Positions 1-12,500 of a stretch of 37,967 nt of DNA are shown here, piece by piece. This stretch comes from an uncultured Lentisphaerota bacterium. GTDB lineage: Bacteria; Verrucomicrobiota; Kiritimatiellia; RFP12; UBA1067. Position 1 is the first letter of the stretch, and each line of letters opens with the position of its first letter. The position numbers and the translations under genes were made by a program. The stretch covers positions 1-37,967 of the forward strand of contig ONTV01000019.1 in assembly GCA_900320855.1 (NCBI GenBank), given 5' to 3'. The notes under the pieces were generated by a model that was not told where the DNA came from, did no database searches, and worked only from the letters and a program-made list of their open reading frames with translations.

Positions 1-2062
1 ACCCGCCACGGCCGCCCGACGAGCCGCCATACCCGCCGCGCGAGCCGTAGCTGCCCGCGCCATACCCGCCGCCGAAACCGCCGCGATTCCTGTAGCCGCT
101 CCCGCTGCCGTAGGCGGGCGGGAAACCCGCGACGCGCTTCACGGTCACGAGCTGCGGCGGGATCTCCCTCAGGAAGACGGACGCCTCGACGGGGAACATG
201 CCGCCGTCCGGCGTCTTGCGCATCTGCGGCGAGAAGAGGTAGAGCAAGTCCTTCGCCCGCGTGACGACGACATAGAAGAGCCGCCGCTCCTCGTCCATCC
301 GACCTTCCTCGACGGCCTTGCCCGACGGGAACAGGCCCTCCGAGAGCCACGGCACGAAGACGACCGGCCACTCCATCCCCTTGGCCTGGTGGATCGTCGA
401 GAGCGTCAGCAGATCCTGCGTCGGGTCGTTCTTGCGGACGTCGAGGTTCGTCATGAGCGCGACGTCCGAGAGAAACGCCTCCAGCCCGCCCTCGTTGCCG
501 GCGATCTGCGCGGCAAGCTCCTTGAGGTCGGCGAGGCGGTCTTCGGCCTCCGCCTCCTCCCACGCCTTGCGCAGGTGGTCCTCGTAGAAAAGGTCGCAGA
601 AGTCCTCGATCAGCTCGCCGACCTCGTCCGCCTCCAGGTGATCGTAGGCGCACTCGAAGCACTTCGCGAGCGGCGGCCAGAGCGGACGCGCCTTCGCGCC
701 CAGCAGCTTGCCGAGCGCGTCGCGGCACTCCTTCGAGCGCCCGTCGAAGTTCCGCCCCAGCTTCTCCCAGTACGTCTTCGCGCTCTTCTCGCCGACGCCC
801 GGCAGCAGTTCGACGAAGCGCAGGAACGACAGCTCGTCCGTGGGGTTCACGACGAGCCGCAGGTAGGCGAGGACGTCCTTGACGTGCAGCTGCTCGAAGA
901 CGCCGACGCCCGAGGTGATGCGGAACGGCACCTTCATCCGCGCGAGCGTGAGCTGCACGTCGATGGACTGGAAGTGGCTGCGGTAGAGGACGGCCATGTC
1001 GCCGTGGCGGTAGCCGAGCGCGCGCGCCTCGGAGACGAGCCTGTAGATCTCGTTCGCCATCGTCTTCGCGTCGTACACGCGGTAGACGACGGGCTTCTCG
1101 CCGCGCCCGCCGCGATGCGGCCGCAACGTCTTCTCAAACTGCTGCGGCGCGTCCTTCATGACGACGTTCGCGACGTCGAGGACTTCGGGCACCGAGCGGT
1201 AGTTGCGCTCGAGCTTGATCGTGCGGCAGCCCGTCCAGCGGCGCGGGAACTCCATGATGTTCTCGATCTGCGCACCGCGCCACGTGTAGATGCACTGGAA
1301 ATCGTCGCCGACGGCGAGGATGTTGCGGTGCTTCGCCGCGAGGATGTCGGTGAACTCGGCCTGGAGGCCGTTCGTGTCCTGGTACTCGTCGACGAGCACG
1401 TAGAGGAAATGCTCCTGCAGCATCTCGCGGACGCCGGCCGTCCGCTCGCTCGTGAGGAGCTTCAGCCCGTTCACGAGCAGGTCGTCGAAGTCCATCGCGC
1501 CCAGCTCGCGCTTGCGCGCCACGTACTTCTCCGCGATCGCGGCGATCTTGTCGGGCTCGACCCCCGCCGCCTTCGTGAGCCAGCGCCGCGCGATGTCCGC
1601 GACGGGCCGCCGCTCGTTCGCCGCCTCGGAGATCATCTTCGCGACGAGATCCTTCTTCACGAAGTCCTTCGGATCCGGCACCGACGCCTTGATGAGGTCG
1701 CCGAGGATCTTCTTCTGGTCGTCCTCGTCGAGGATCTGGAAGCCGGGCGCATAGCCGAGCCCCGACCCGTAGCGGCGCAGGAGGCGCGCGCAGATCGAGT
1801 GAAATGTGCCAGACCAGATGGACGCGACGGCGTCACCGACGAGCTTCTCCGCCCGCTCGCGCATCTCGCGCGCGGCGCGGTTCGTGAAGGTCAGGAGGAG
1901 GATTCGGTCGGGCGTGACGCCCTTCTCGATCAGGTAGGCGACGCGGTGGACGAGCGTACGGGTCTTGCCGGTCCCGGCGGCGGCGAGGACGAGAAGCGGG
2001 CCGTCGCCGGCCGTCGCCGCCGCGCACTGCTCGGGGTTCAGGAGCTTTGAGAAATCAGTCAT
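1..2062 (-). CDS. uvrD: UvrD/PcrA-type superfamily 1A DNA helicase, C-terminus cut by window edge
   Basis: ATP-driven 3'-5' DNA helicase of the kind used in nucleotide excision repair and in clearing stalled replication forks. The frame is open from the ATG at 2062 to base 1 (about 687 residues visible, no stop reached). Seen: Walker A AAAGTGKT at residues 27-34, motif Ia TFTNRAAREM, the Walker B/DExx motif VLVDEYQDTN near residue 224, motif III VGDDFQCIYTWRGA near 255, and motif VI EERRLFYVVVTRAKD near 595. The domain set is complete, so the gene looks intact. From about residue 647 the protein becomes a Gly/Tyr/Ser/Arg tail (GGYGAGSYGSRGGYGG and more) that runs off the window; such a tail is not part of the core family. 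A TATAAT box lies only 7 bases before the ATG, so the mRNA is probably leaderless. UvrD versus PcrA versus Rep cannot be separated by eye. Confidence 0.93.
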   Translation of the reverse strand, partial: MTDFSKLLNPEQCAAATAGDGPLLVLAAAGTGKTRTLVHRVAYLIEKGVTPDRILLLTFTNRAAREMRERAEKLVGDAVASIWSGTFHSICARLLRRYGSGLGYAPGFQILDEDDQKKILGDLIKASVPDPKDFVKKDLVAKMISEAANERRPVADIARRWLTKAAGVEPDKIAAIAEKYVARKRELGAMDFDDLLVNGLKLLTSERTAGVREMLQEHFLYVLVDEYQDTNGLQAEFTDILAAKHRNILAVGDDFQCIYTWRGAQIENIMEFPRRWTGCRTIKLERNYRSVPEVLDVANVVMKDAPQQFEKTLRPHRGGRGEKPVVYRVYDAKTMANEIYRLVSEARALGYRHGDMAVLYRSHFQSIDVQLTLARMKVPFRITSGVGVFEQLHVKDVLAYLRLVVNPTDELSFLRFVELLPGVGEKSAKTYWEKLGRNFDGRSKECRDALGKLLGAKARPLWPPLAKCFECAYDHLEADEVGELIEDFCDLFYEDHLRKAWEEAEAEDRLADLKELAAQIAGNEGGLEAFLSDVALMTNLDVRKNDPTQDLLTLSTIHQAKGMEWPVVFVPWLSEGLFPSGKAVEEGRMDEERRLFYVVVTRAKDLLYLFSPQMRKTPDGGMFPVEASVFLREIPPQLVTVKRVAGFPPAYGSGSGYRNRGGFGGGYGAGSYGSRGGYGGSSGGRGG

Positions 2063-2069
2063 TCGGCGT

Positions 2070-2075
2070 ATTATA
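2070..2075 (-). promoter_or_regulatory. Extended -10 promoter of the UvrD-like helicase
   Basis: Read on the minus strand the sequence is TTTTGGTATAATACGCCGA followed directly by ATG. The TATAAT ends 7 bases before the start codon, so transcription should begin at or next to the A of ATG. No convincing -35 hexamer is visible at 17-18 bases; TGG/TTGG before the box may act as an extended -10 element. The same context recurs before adk and the cytosine methyltransferase. Confidence 0.7.
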
Positions 2076-2252
2076 CCAAAACCCCCGACCCCGTTGTCCG
2101 CGCCATCCGACGCCGCTGGTGGCGCTCTCACGCCCCGACCTGCTCCACATAACGATCAAGCGGTCACGGCGCGTCACGATAGTCGTCCGTTACATCAAAG
2201 CGGAAATCCCGTATTGGCGGCGGGTGCCTTTGTGCCGAGGACGAGAATTTGG

Positions 2253-2258
2253 TAGAAT
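2253..2258 (+). promoter_or_regulatory. Probable promoter (-10 TAGAAT) for the CdsA-like gene
   Basis: TTTGGTAGAATATGCGG matches the extended -10 pattern seen elsewhere in the window, with a weak -35 (TTGTGC at 2230-2235) 17 bases upstream. It would give a leader of about 70 bases. The rest of the divergent region 2076-2230 shows no gene and no clear structure. Confidence 0.55.
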
Positions 2259-2332
2259 ATGCGGAAGTCCGTGAAGGCTCTCAGACCAGCAGCCGGTCGC
2301 GGCACACGCAAAAAGAAAAGGAGTTTCCCAAG

Positions 2333-2989
2333 ATGAATCCCATTGTCCGACGCATCGTGACGGCGCTGACGACGGCGACGCTCGCCGTCTGCGCCATTCT
2401 CACCGCCCCCGTGGCCTGGTTCCGCCCCGTCTGCCTCGTGCTCGCGGCGCTCGCCGGGGTGGAGCTCGCCCTCCTCCTGCGGCGCAAAGTCCGCGAGGAG
2501 CGGCTGAAGACCTTCGTCGCGGCCCTTCTCTTCGGACTCCTGATCGCCGTGACGTTCTCCGTCCTGCCGCTCATCGCCCGCCGCGACGGAAGCGTGATGC
2601 TCCTCTACGTGATTGCCATCGTGAAGATCTCGGACATGGGCGGCTTCGCGTTCGGGGTGAGCGCGCAGCGCCTGCGCGGACAGACCCACAAGCTCTGTCC
2701 GACCATCTCGCCAAACAAGAGCTGGGAAGGACTCTTCGGCTCGATCTTCGGCTCGTGTCTCGTCTCGTGCGCGTTTCTGCCGCTCACGCAGTTCAGCGTG
2801 CCGAAGGCCCTCGCGTTCGGCGTCGCCGCCGCGCTCGTCGGAACGCTCGGCGACCTCATCGAATCCAAGCTCAAGCGCTGGGTCGGCGTCAAGGACTCGG
2901 CGACCTTCATGCCGGCGGGCCTCGGCGGCTTGCTCGACATGTTCGACTCGCTCCTGCTCGCCCCCGCCCTTCTCCTGCCGTTCATCTAA
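2333..2989 (+). CDS. cdsA: CdsA-like phosphatidate cytidylyltransferase, short form
   Basis: Integral membrane enzyme expected to make CDP-diacylglycerol from phosphatidic acid and CTP. The ATG at 2333 is chosen because AAAGGAG (2317-2323) lies 9 bases before it; a longer frame from 2249 adds a low-complexity N-terminus that overlaps the promoter. The product is 218 residues, shorter than the usual ~270, with several hydrophobic segments. The C-terminal signature is present as SKLKRWVGVKDSATF followed by MPAGLGGLLDMFDS. The classical family has a PxHGGxxDRxD core; here the His and the Arg are replaced, giving LGGLLDMFD with both acidic residues kept. I recall similar His-less signatures from planctomycete and related CdsA proteins, so activity is still likely. 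It is convergent with the beta-galactosidase gene. Confidence 0.85.
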   Translation: MNPIVRRIVTALTTATLAVCAILTAPVAWFRPVCLVLAALAGVELALLLRRKVREERLKTFVAALLFGLLIAVTFSVLPLIARRDGSVMLLYVIAIVKISDMGGFAFGVSAQRLRGQTHKLCPTISPNKSWEGLFGSIFGSCLVSCAFLPLTQFSVPKALAFGVAAALVGTLGDLIESKLKRWVGVKDSATFMPAGLGGLLDMFDSLLLAPALLLPFI

Positions 2990-2996
2990 CCCAACT

Positions 2997-3018
2997 GGGG
3001 CGGCTGACACGCCGCCCC
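2997..3018. terminator. Perfect GC hairpin between convergent genes
   Basis: GGGGCGGC-TGACAC-GCCGCCCC is a perfect 8-bp stem with a 6-base loop lying between the stops of the CdsA-like gene (2989) and the beta-galactosidase gene (3032). It has no T-run on either side, so it may be a bidirectional terminator or simply an mRNA 3'-end stabiliser. Confidence 0.6.
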
Positions 3019-3031
3019 GTCCGGGTCTCAA

Positions 3032-7260
<4,229 letters not shown>

Positions 7261-7310
7261 CTTTTTTCTGCCTTTCTGCCGATTGTGGAATCTTCCGAGA
7301 AGTTTTGCGT

Positions 7311-7336
7311 ATTATATCAAATAATTGTGCTATACT
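7311..7336. promoter_or_regulatory. Divergent promoter pair between hom and the SLC12-like transporter
   Basis: Minus strand: TTGATATAAT with TATAAT at 7311-7316, about 50 bases before the hom start. Plus strand: TTGTGCTATACT with TATACT at 7331-7336, leading to GGAGG at 7361-7365 and the transporter ATG at 7374. The two boxes are only 14 bases apart, so the two polymerases would compete. Confidence 0.65.
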
Positions 7337-7373
7337 ATGCGAACGAAGTGACATGAAGTCGGAGGTCTCTCAA

Positions 7374-9566
7374 ATGGCAGATTCAGGCGCAAAACAGGCG
7401 GGCGGGTATGCTTTCGGCACGTTTCAGGGCGTCTTCACCCCCAGCATCCTGACGATCATCGGCGTGGTGATGTACCTGCGCTTCGGCTGGATGCTCGGCA
7501 ACGTCGGGCTGGGCGGCGCGCTCGCGCTCGTCACGGCCGGCAGCGCCATCACCTTCCTCACGGGCCTCTCGATCTCGGCCCTCGCCACCAACATGCGGAT
7601 TAAGGGCGGCGGCGCCTACTTCATGCTCTCGCGCTCGCTCGGCCTCGAGTCCGGCGCCGCGCTCGGCCTGCCCCTCGCGCTCTCCCAGGCGATCAGCGTC
7701 TCGTTCTACGTCGCCGGCTTCGCCGAGGCGCTGACCCAGTCGGGGCTTCCCGTCGTCTCGGGCTGGGACGTCCGGGCGGTCGGCCTCGTCACGCTGGGCG
7801 CCATCGCCCTCGTCACGACGCTCTCGGCCGACCTCGCGCTCAAGTCACAGTACGTCATCATGGGCGCCATCGCCCTTTCGCTCCTCTCGTTCTTCCTCGG
7901 CCACGCGCCCACGCCGCCCCCGGCGGGGTCTGTCCCCGCGAGCGAGCCGCTCGGCCTCGCCCCCGTCTTCGCCGTCTTCTTCCCCGCCGTCACGGGTATC
8001 CTTTCGGGCCTGGGCCTCTCCGGCGACCTCAGGGACCCGCGCCGTTCCATCCCCCTCGGCACGCTCGCCGCCGTCCTCACGGGCTATGCCGTCTACATGG
8101 TCCTTCCGCTCGTCCTCCACCAGTTCGTGTCCGACGCGGCCTGGCTTCGGGCGGACACGATGATCCTGCTGAAGTGCGCCCGCTGGCCGACCCTGATCCT
8201 GCTCGGCGTCTGGGCCGCGACGCTGTCGAGCGCCGTCGGCAGCTTCCTCTGCGCCCCGCGCGTCCTCCAGGCCCTCGCGCGCGACCGGATCCTGCCCGCC
8301 GCGCTGGGGCGCGGCTTCGGCAAGACGGACGACCCGCGCCTGTCCGCCCTTCTCTGCTTCGGCGTCGCCGCCGCCGGAATCGCCCTCGGCGACATCAACG
8401 TCCTCGCGCCCGTCCTCACGCTCTTCAACCTCTCGACCTACGCGCTCCTCAACTTCGTCGCCGCCGCCGAGGAACTGCTCGCGAACCCGTCGTGGCGGCC
8501 AACCTTCCGCGTGCGCGCCGTCTTCCCGCTCCTCGGCTTCGCGGGCTGCCTGGGCGCCATGTTCCTGATCAGCCCCGGCTGGACGTTCGTCGCGCTCGCC
8601 GCCGAGACGGCCCTCTACCTCCTCGTCAAGCGCCGCCAGCTCCGCGTCCAGTTCGGCGACCTCCGCACGGGCATTCTGGCCGCGCTCGTGCGCTTCGCCT
8701 TCCAACGCCTCTCGTCCGACGCCCACGTGGCGCGCAACTGGCGGCCCAACCTCCTCGTCTTCTCCCGCCTGCCCATCCAGAACCCGCGCCTCCTCGAGCT
8801 CGCCAAGGGCATTTCGGGCGGACGCAGCTTCGTCACGCTCGCGAGCGTCCTCCCCGACGCGCCCGGCACGGCGCTCGACGCGGCCACGCTGCGGGACGCC
8901 GTCCGCCGCACGGGCGCGAACATGGACCTCGAACTCCAGCCCCGTCTGCAGCCGGCCGGCGACGCCTGGACGGGGCTTTCGGAGATTCTCCGCACCTACG
9001 GGTTCGGCCCGCTCGTGCCGAACACCATCCTCTTCGGACCGCCCGCCCACGAACATGCGGCGCCCTTCGCGGGACTGCTCGCGACCTGCGTGCGCGAGGA
9101 GCGGAACGTCCTGATCGTCGGGACGGCACACGCCGCGCCGGCGGACGGCTATCTCGACATCTGGTGGCGCGGCGGCGGCGACAACGGCGCGCTCATGCTG
9201 GCGCTCGCCGTCCTGCTTCGCCGCAGCGACGCCGGACGCCGCCACGCCCTGCGCGTCAACATGATCGTCCGCAACCGCACGCCCGAACAGGCGCGCGAAC
9301 AGCTCACGGCCTTCCTGTCCACGGCTCGCATCCAGACCGAGACGCGCATCTTCGAGGCCGGCGACCGTCCGTTCACGGACATCCTCGCGCACCAGTCAAC
9401 GGACGCCGCGCTCTCGCTCATCGGCCTTCGTCCGCCGAAGGACGGCGAGACGCAGGCCGACTACGGCGACTACCTCGCGCATCTCATGAGCGACCTCGCC
9501 GACGTGCCGTCGCCCGTCTACGTGCTGGCCGCCGACAAAAGCGACCTCGCCCAGATCTTCGCCTGA
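7374..9566 (+). CDS. SLC12-like cation-chloride cotransporter (APC superfamily)
   Basis: Inner-membrane electroneutral transporter, 730 residues. The start at 7374 is chosen for GGAGG eight bases upstream. The N-terminal segment GTFQGVFTPSILTIIGVVMY followed by LRFGWMLGNVGLGG is the hallmark of TM1-2 in the cation-chloride cotransporter family, followed by KGGGAYFMLSRSLG and AISVSFYVAGFAEAL. About 12 membrane segments occupy residues 10-425; residues 430-730 are a soluble C-terminal domain (WRPNLLVFSRLP, VLIVGTAHAA, DNGALMLALAVLLRRS) like the regulatory tail of these transporters. Ion specificity (Na, K, Cl, or an amino acid) cannot be told. It ends 19 bases before mfd and is probably cotranscribed with it. 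Confidence 0.85.
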   Translation: MADSGAKQAGGYAFGTFQGVFTPSILTIIGVVMYLRFGWMLGNVGLGGALALVTAGSAITFLTGLSISALATNMRIKGGGAYFMLSRSLGLESGAALGLPLALSQAISVSFYVAGFAEALTQSGLPVVSGWDVRAVGLVTLGAIALVTTLSADLALKSQYVIMGAIALSLLSFFLGHAPTPPPAGSVPASEPLGLAPVFAVFFPAVTGILSGLGLSGDLRDPRRSIPLGTLAAVLTGYAVYMVLPLVLHQFVSDAAWLRADTMILLKCARWPTLILLGVWAATLSSAVGSFLCAPRVLQALARDRILPAALGRGFGKTDDPRLSALLCFGVAAAGIALGDINVLAPVLTLFNLSTYALLNFVAAAEELLANPSWRPTFRVRAVFPLLGFAGCLGAMFLISPGWTFVALAAETALYLLVKRRQLRVQFGDLRTGILAALVRFAFQRLSSDAHVARNWRPNLLVFSRLPIQNPRLLELAKGISGGRSFVTLASVLPDAPGTALDAATLRDAVRRTGANMDLELQPRLQPAGDAWTGLSEILRTYGFGPLVPNTILFGPPAHEHAAPFAGLLATCVREERNVLIVGTAHAAPADGYLDIWWRGGGDNGALMLALAVLLRRSDAGRRHALRVNMIVRNRTPEQAREQLTAFLSTARIQTETRIFEAGDRPFTDILAHQSTDAALSLIGLRPPKDGETQADYGDYLAHLMSDLADVPSPVYVLAADKSDLAQIFA

Positions 9567-9585
9567 CTCCACCATTCGCGCCCAC

Positions 9586-12500
9586 ATGAATCCTCTCGAC
9601 CTCTTCGCGTCGCTCTTCACACCCCCAGAATTCTCAGGGAGCAAGGAGAAAGGAGCAAGGAGTAAGTGTGGTGGGCAACGTCTTGATTCTGCTTCGCCAC
9701 ACACCACAACGGCATCTCGCTCTCTCTCCATTCCTTCCTTAACGGGGTCGGCCGATGCCTTCCTGGCCCTGTCCCTCGCAGGCCCCAACCGCCTCGTCCT
9801 CGCGCTCACGCCCGGACTCCCCGAAGCCGACCGCCTCGCCGACGACCTTCGGCTTCTGCTTCAGCTTGAGGCTGAAGCTGGCGTCGAAGAAGGAGCAGGG
9901 AGAAAGGAGAAAGGAGCACGTGCGAAATCGTCATCTTCTGCTCGAATTCTCGAATTTCCACCGCTTTTCGACAATGACAAAGGCGCGCTCGGACAGCGGT
10001 TCAAAACGCTGGCCGCGCTCAAGGCCTGGGGTCTGTCCCCGTATCCCTGCGTTGTCGTCGCCGCCTTCCCCGCCCTCTCCACCCCCGTGCCTCCGGGGCC
10101 TGTCCCCAGCATTTGGGTCAGGGAGAAAGGTGTAATGAGCAAGGAGCAAGGAGAAAGTGCGAACGGTTCGTCTTTTGTTGCGCTGAAATTGACGGAACTC
10201 GCCGAAAAACTTGCCGAAATCGGCTATACGCGGACACCGCAGGTCGAACAGGAGGGCGACTTCTCCGTGCGCGGCGGCATTGTCGACGTCTGGAGCCCCG
10301 GCGACGAATTCCCCGTGCGCGCCGAGTTCTTCGGCGATGACCTCGAAAGCCTGCGCACCTTCAATCCTGCGACACAGCTCTCCATCGCCCGCGTCCACGA
10401 GGCGGAATTTCTGCCAATACGAGGAGAAGAAGGTGGAGTTGGAGGTGGAGGTGGAGAAGGAGATGGATTAAGGAGCAAGGAGCAAGGAGCACGTGCGGCG
10501 GGGGCAACCCTCATCGATTTCCTGCCGCCGGGGGCGGTGATTCTCGCACTGGAGCACAACGAATATGCCCTCGGGCCATTGCTGAAAAGGACTGCCGAAG
10601 GACGCGACGAAACAGGAACCGGACAAGAGACAGGAGAAGGACAGAGGACAGAGGACAGCCGACAAAGGCCGCTGGCGGAGAATCAGCATTCGACCATTCG
10701 ACCATTCGATTATTCGATTATTTTCTCCGGCGATCCGCCGCCGGCGGGCGTGGCGACCTACAACTTTGCGACAGCCCCCCTTCCCGGCTTTGCCGAACTC
10801 GGCGCGGACGAGGCGCATCACCCCGAGCTCTTCGACGCCGCGCGCAAGCGGCTCGACCAGCATCTCGCCGCCGCCGAACGACGCGGCGCGACCATCGTCC
10901 GCCTCGATGACCTGTCCGGCGGCTTCGAGATCGGCAACCTCGTCGTCGTCACGAAAGCCGACCGCGTCTTCACGAAGCGGAAAGCGCACGTCCATACGAA
11001 CGCCGCCGTCAACGCCGGGCCGCGCCTCAACGACTTCGACGACCTCGAGCCCGGCGAATACGTCGTCCACGTCGACTATGGCGTCGGACGCTACATCGGC
11101 TCGTCGGAGATCGTCGTAGCCGGCAAGCGAAGCGAGGTCTTCACGATCGAGTACGCCGACGGCGCGAAACTGCACGTGCCCGCCGCGCACGCGCACCTCC
11201 TTTCGCGCTACGTCGGCGTCAAGGGCGAGGCCGTGCATCTGCACCGCCTCGACGGCAAGCGCTGGGAGAAGGACAAGAAAGACGCGCAAAAGGCCGTCAG
11301 CGACCTCGCCGCCGCCCTCCTGGAGACGCAGGCGAAGCGCGAGACGGCGCCCGGCTTCGCCTACGATGTCCACTGCGACGGCCGCGACGCCTTCGACGCG
11401 GCGTTCCCCTACGAGGAGACGGACGACCAGGCCGCCGCCATCGCCGCCGTCGACGCCGACCTCGCCGCGCACAAGCCGATGGACCGCCTCATCTGCGGCG
11501 ACGCGGGCTACGGCAAGACGGAAGTCGCCATGCGCGCGGCCTTCGTCGCCGCGATGAACGGCAAGCAGGTCGCCGTCCTCGCGCCGACGACCGTCCTTGC
11601 CGAACAGCACTTCGAGACGTTCACCTCGCGCTTCGACGGCACGCCCATCCGCATCGAGTCCGTCTCGCGCTTCCAGACGTCCGGCACGCACAAGGGGACA
11701 TTCCAGCGGCTGGCGACCGGCGCGTGCGACATCGTCATCGGCACCCACGCGATCCTCTCCGCGCGCATCTGCTTCCACGACCTCGGCCTCATCATCATCG
11801 ACGAGGAGCAGCGCTTCGGCGTACGCCACAAGGAGTTCCTCAAGAACCTGCGCGCGACGGCCGACATCCTCACGCTCTCCGCGACGCCGATCCCGCGCAC
11901 GCTCTACCTCTCGATGACGGGCGCGCGCGACCTCTCGCTCCTGCGCACGCCGCCGCGCGCGCGCGTCGCCGTCGAGACGCGCATCGTGCGCGACGCGGAC
12001 GAGACCGTCCGCGCGGCCATCGAGGCCGAGATCGGACGCGGCGGACAGGTCTACTTCCTCCACAACCGCGTGCAGACGATCGGCAAGGTCGAGCGGCGGC
12101 TGAAGGCCCTCTGTCCCCAGGCGCGGCTCGTCGTCGCGCATGGGCAGATGGACACGACCGCGCTCGCGAAGAAGATGCGCGACTTCGAGCGCGGCGCCTA
12201 CGACATCCTCCTCGCGACGACGATCATCGAGTCCGGCATCGACATTCCGCGCGCGAACACGATCCTCATCGACCGGGCGGACACGTTCGGCATGGCCGAC
12301 CTCTACCAGCTGCGCGGCCGCGTCGGGCGCGCCGCGCGCCAGGGGTACGCCTACTTCCTGCTGCCGCCGTCCGGCGACATCGACGCGGATGCGCGCGAGC
12401 GCCTGACGGCCCTCAAGCGCCACGGCGGCCTCGGCAGCGGCTTCAACCTCGCCGTGCGCGATCTCGAACTGCGCGGCGCGGGCAACCTGCTCGGCTCGCA

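Noticed and set aside
389-2050. Long open frame on the plus strand opposite the helicase (and similar ones at 3089-5860, 5833-7356, 16263-18224, 18693-22526, 23290-26142, 28658-30649, 32834-35473)
   Set aside because: Each is antisense to a gene with clear family motifs, has Arg/Ala/Val-rich composition and no recognisable domain. GC-rich codon use leaves such frames open by default.
9638-10497. CRISPR array
   Set aside because: The heptamers are tandem without spacers, lie inside an open frame, and no cas gene is present.
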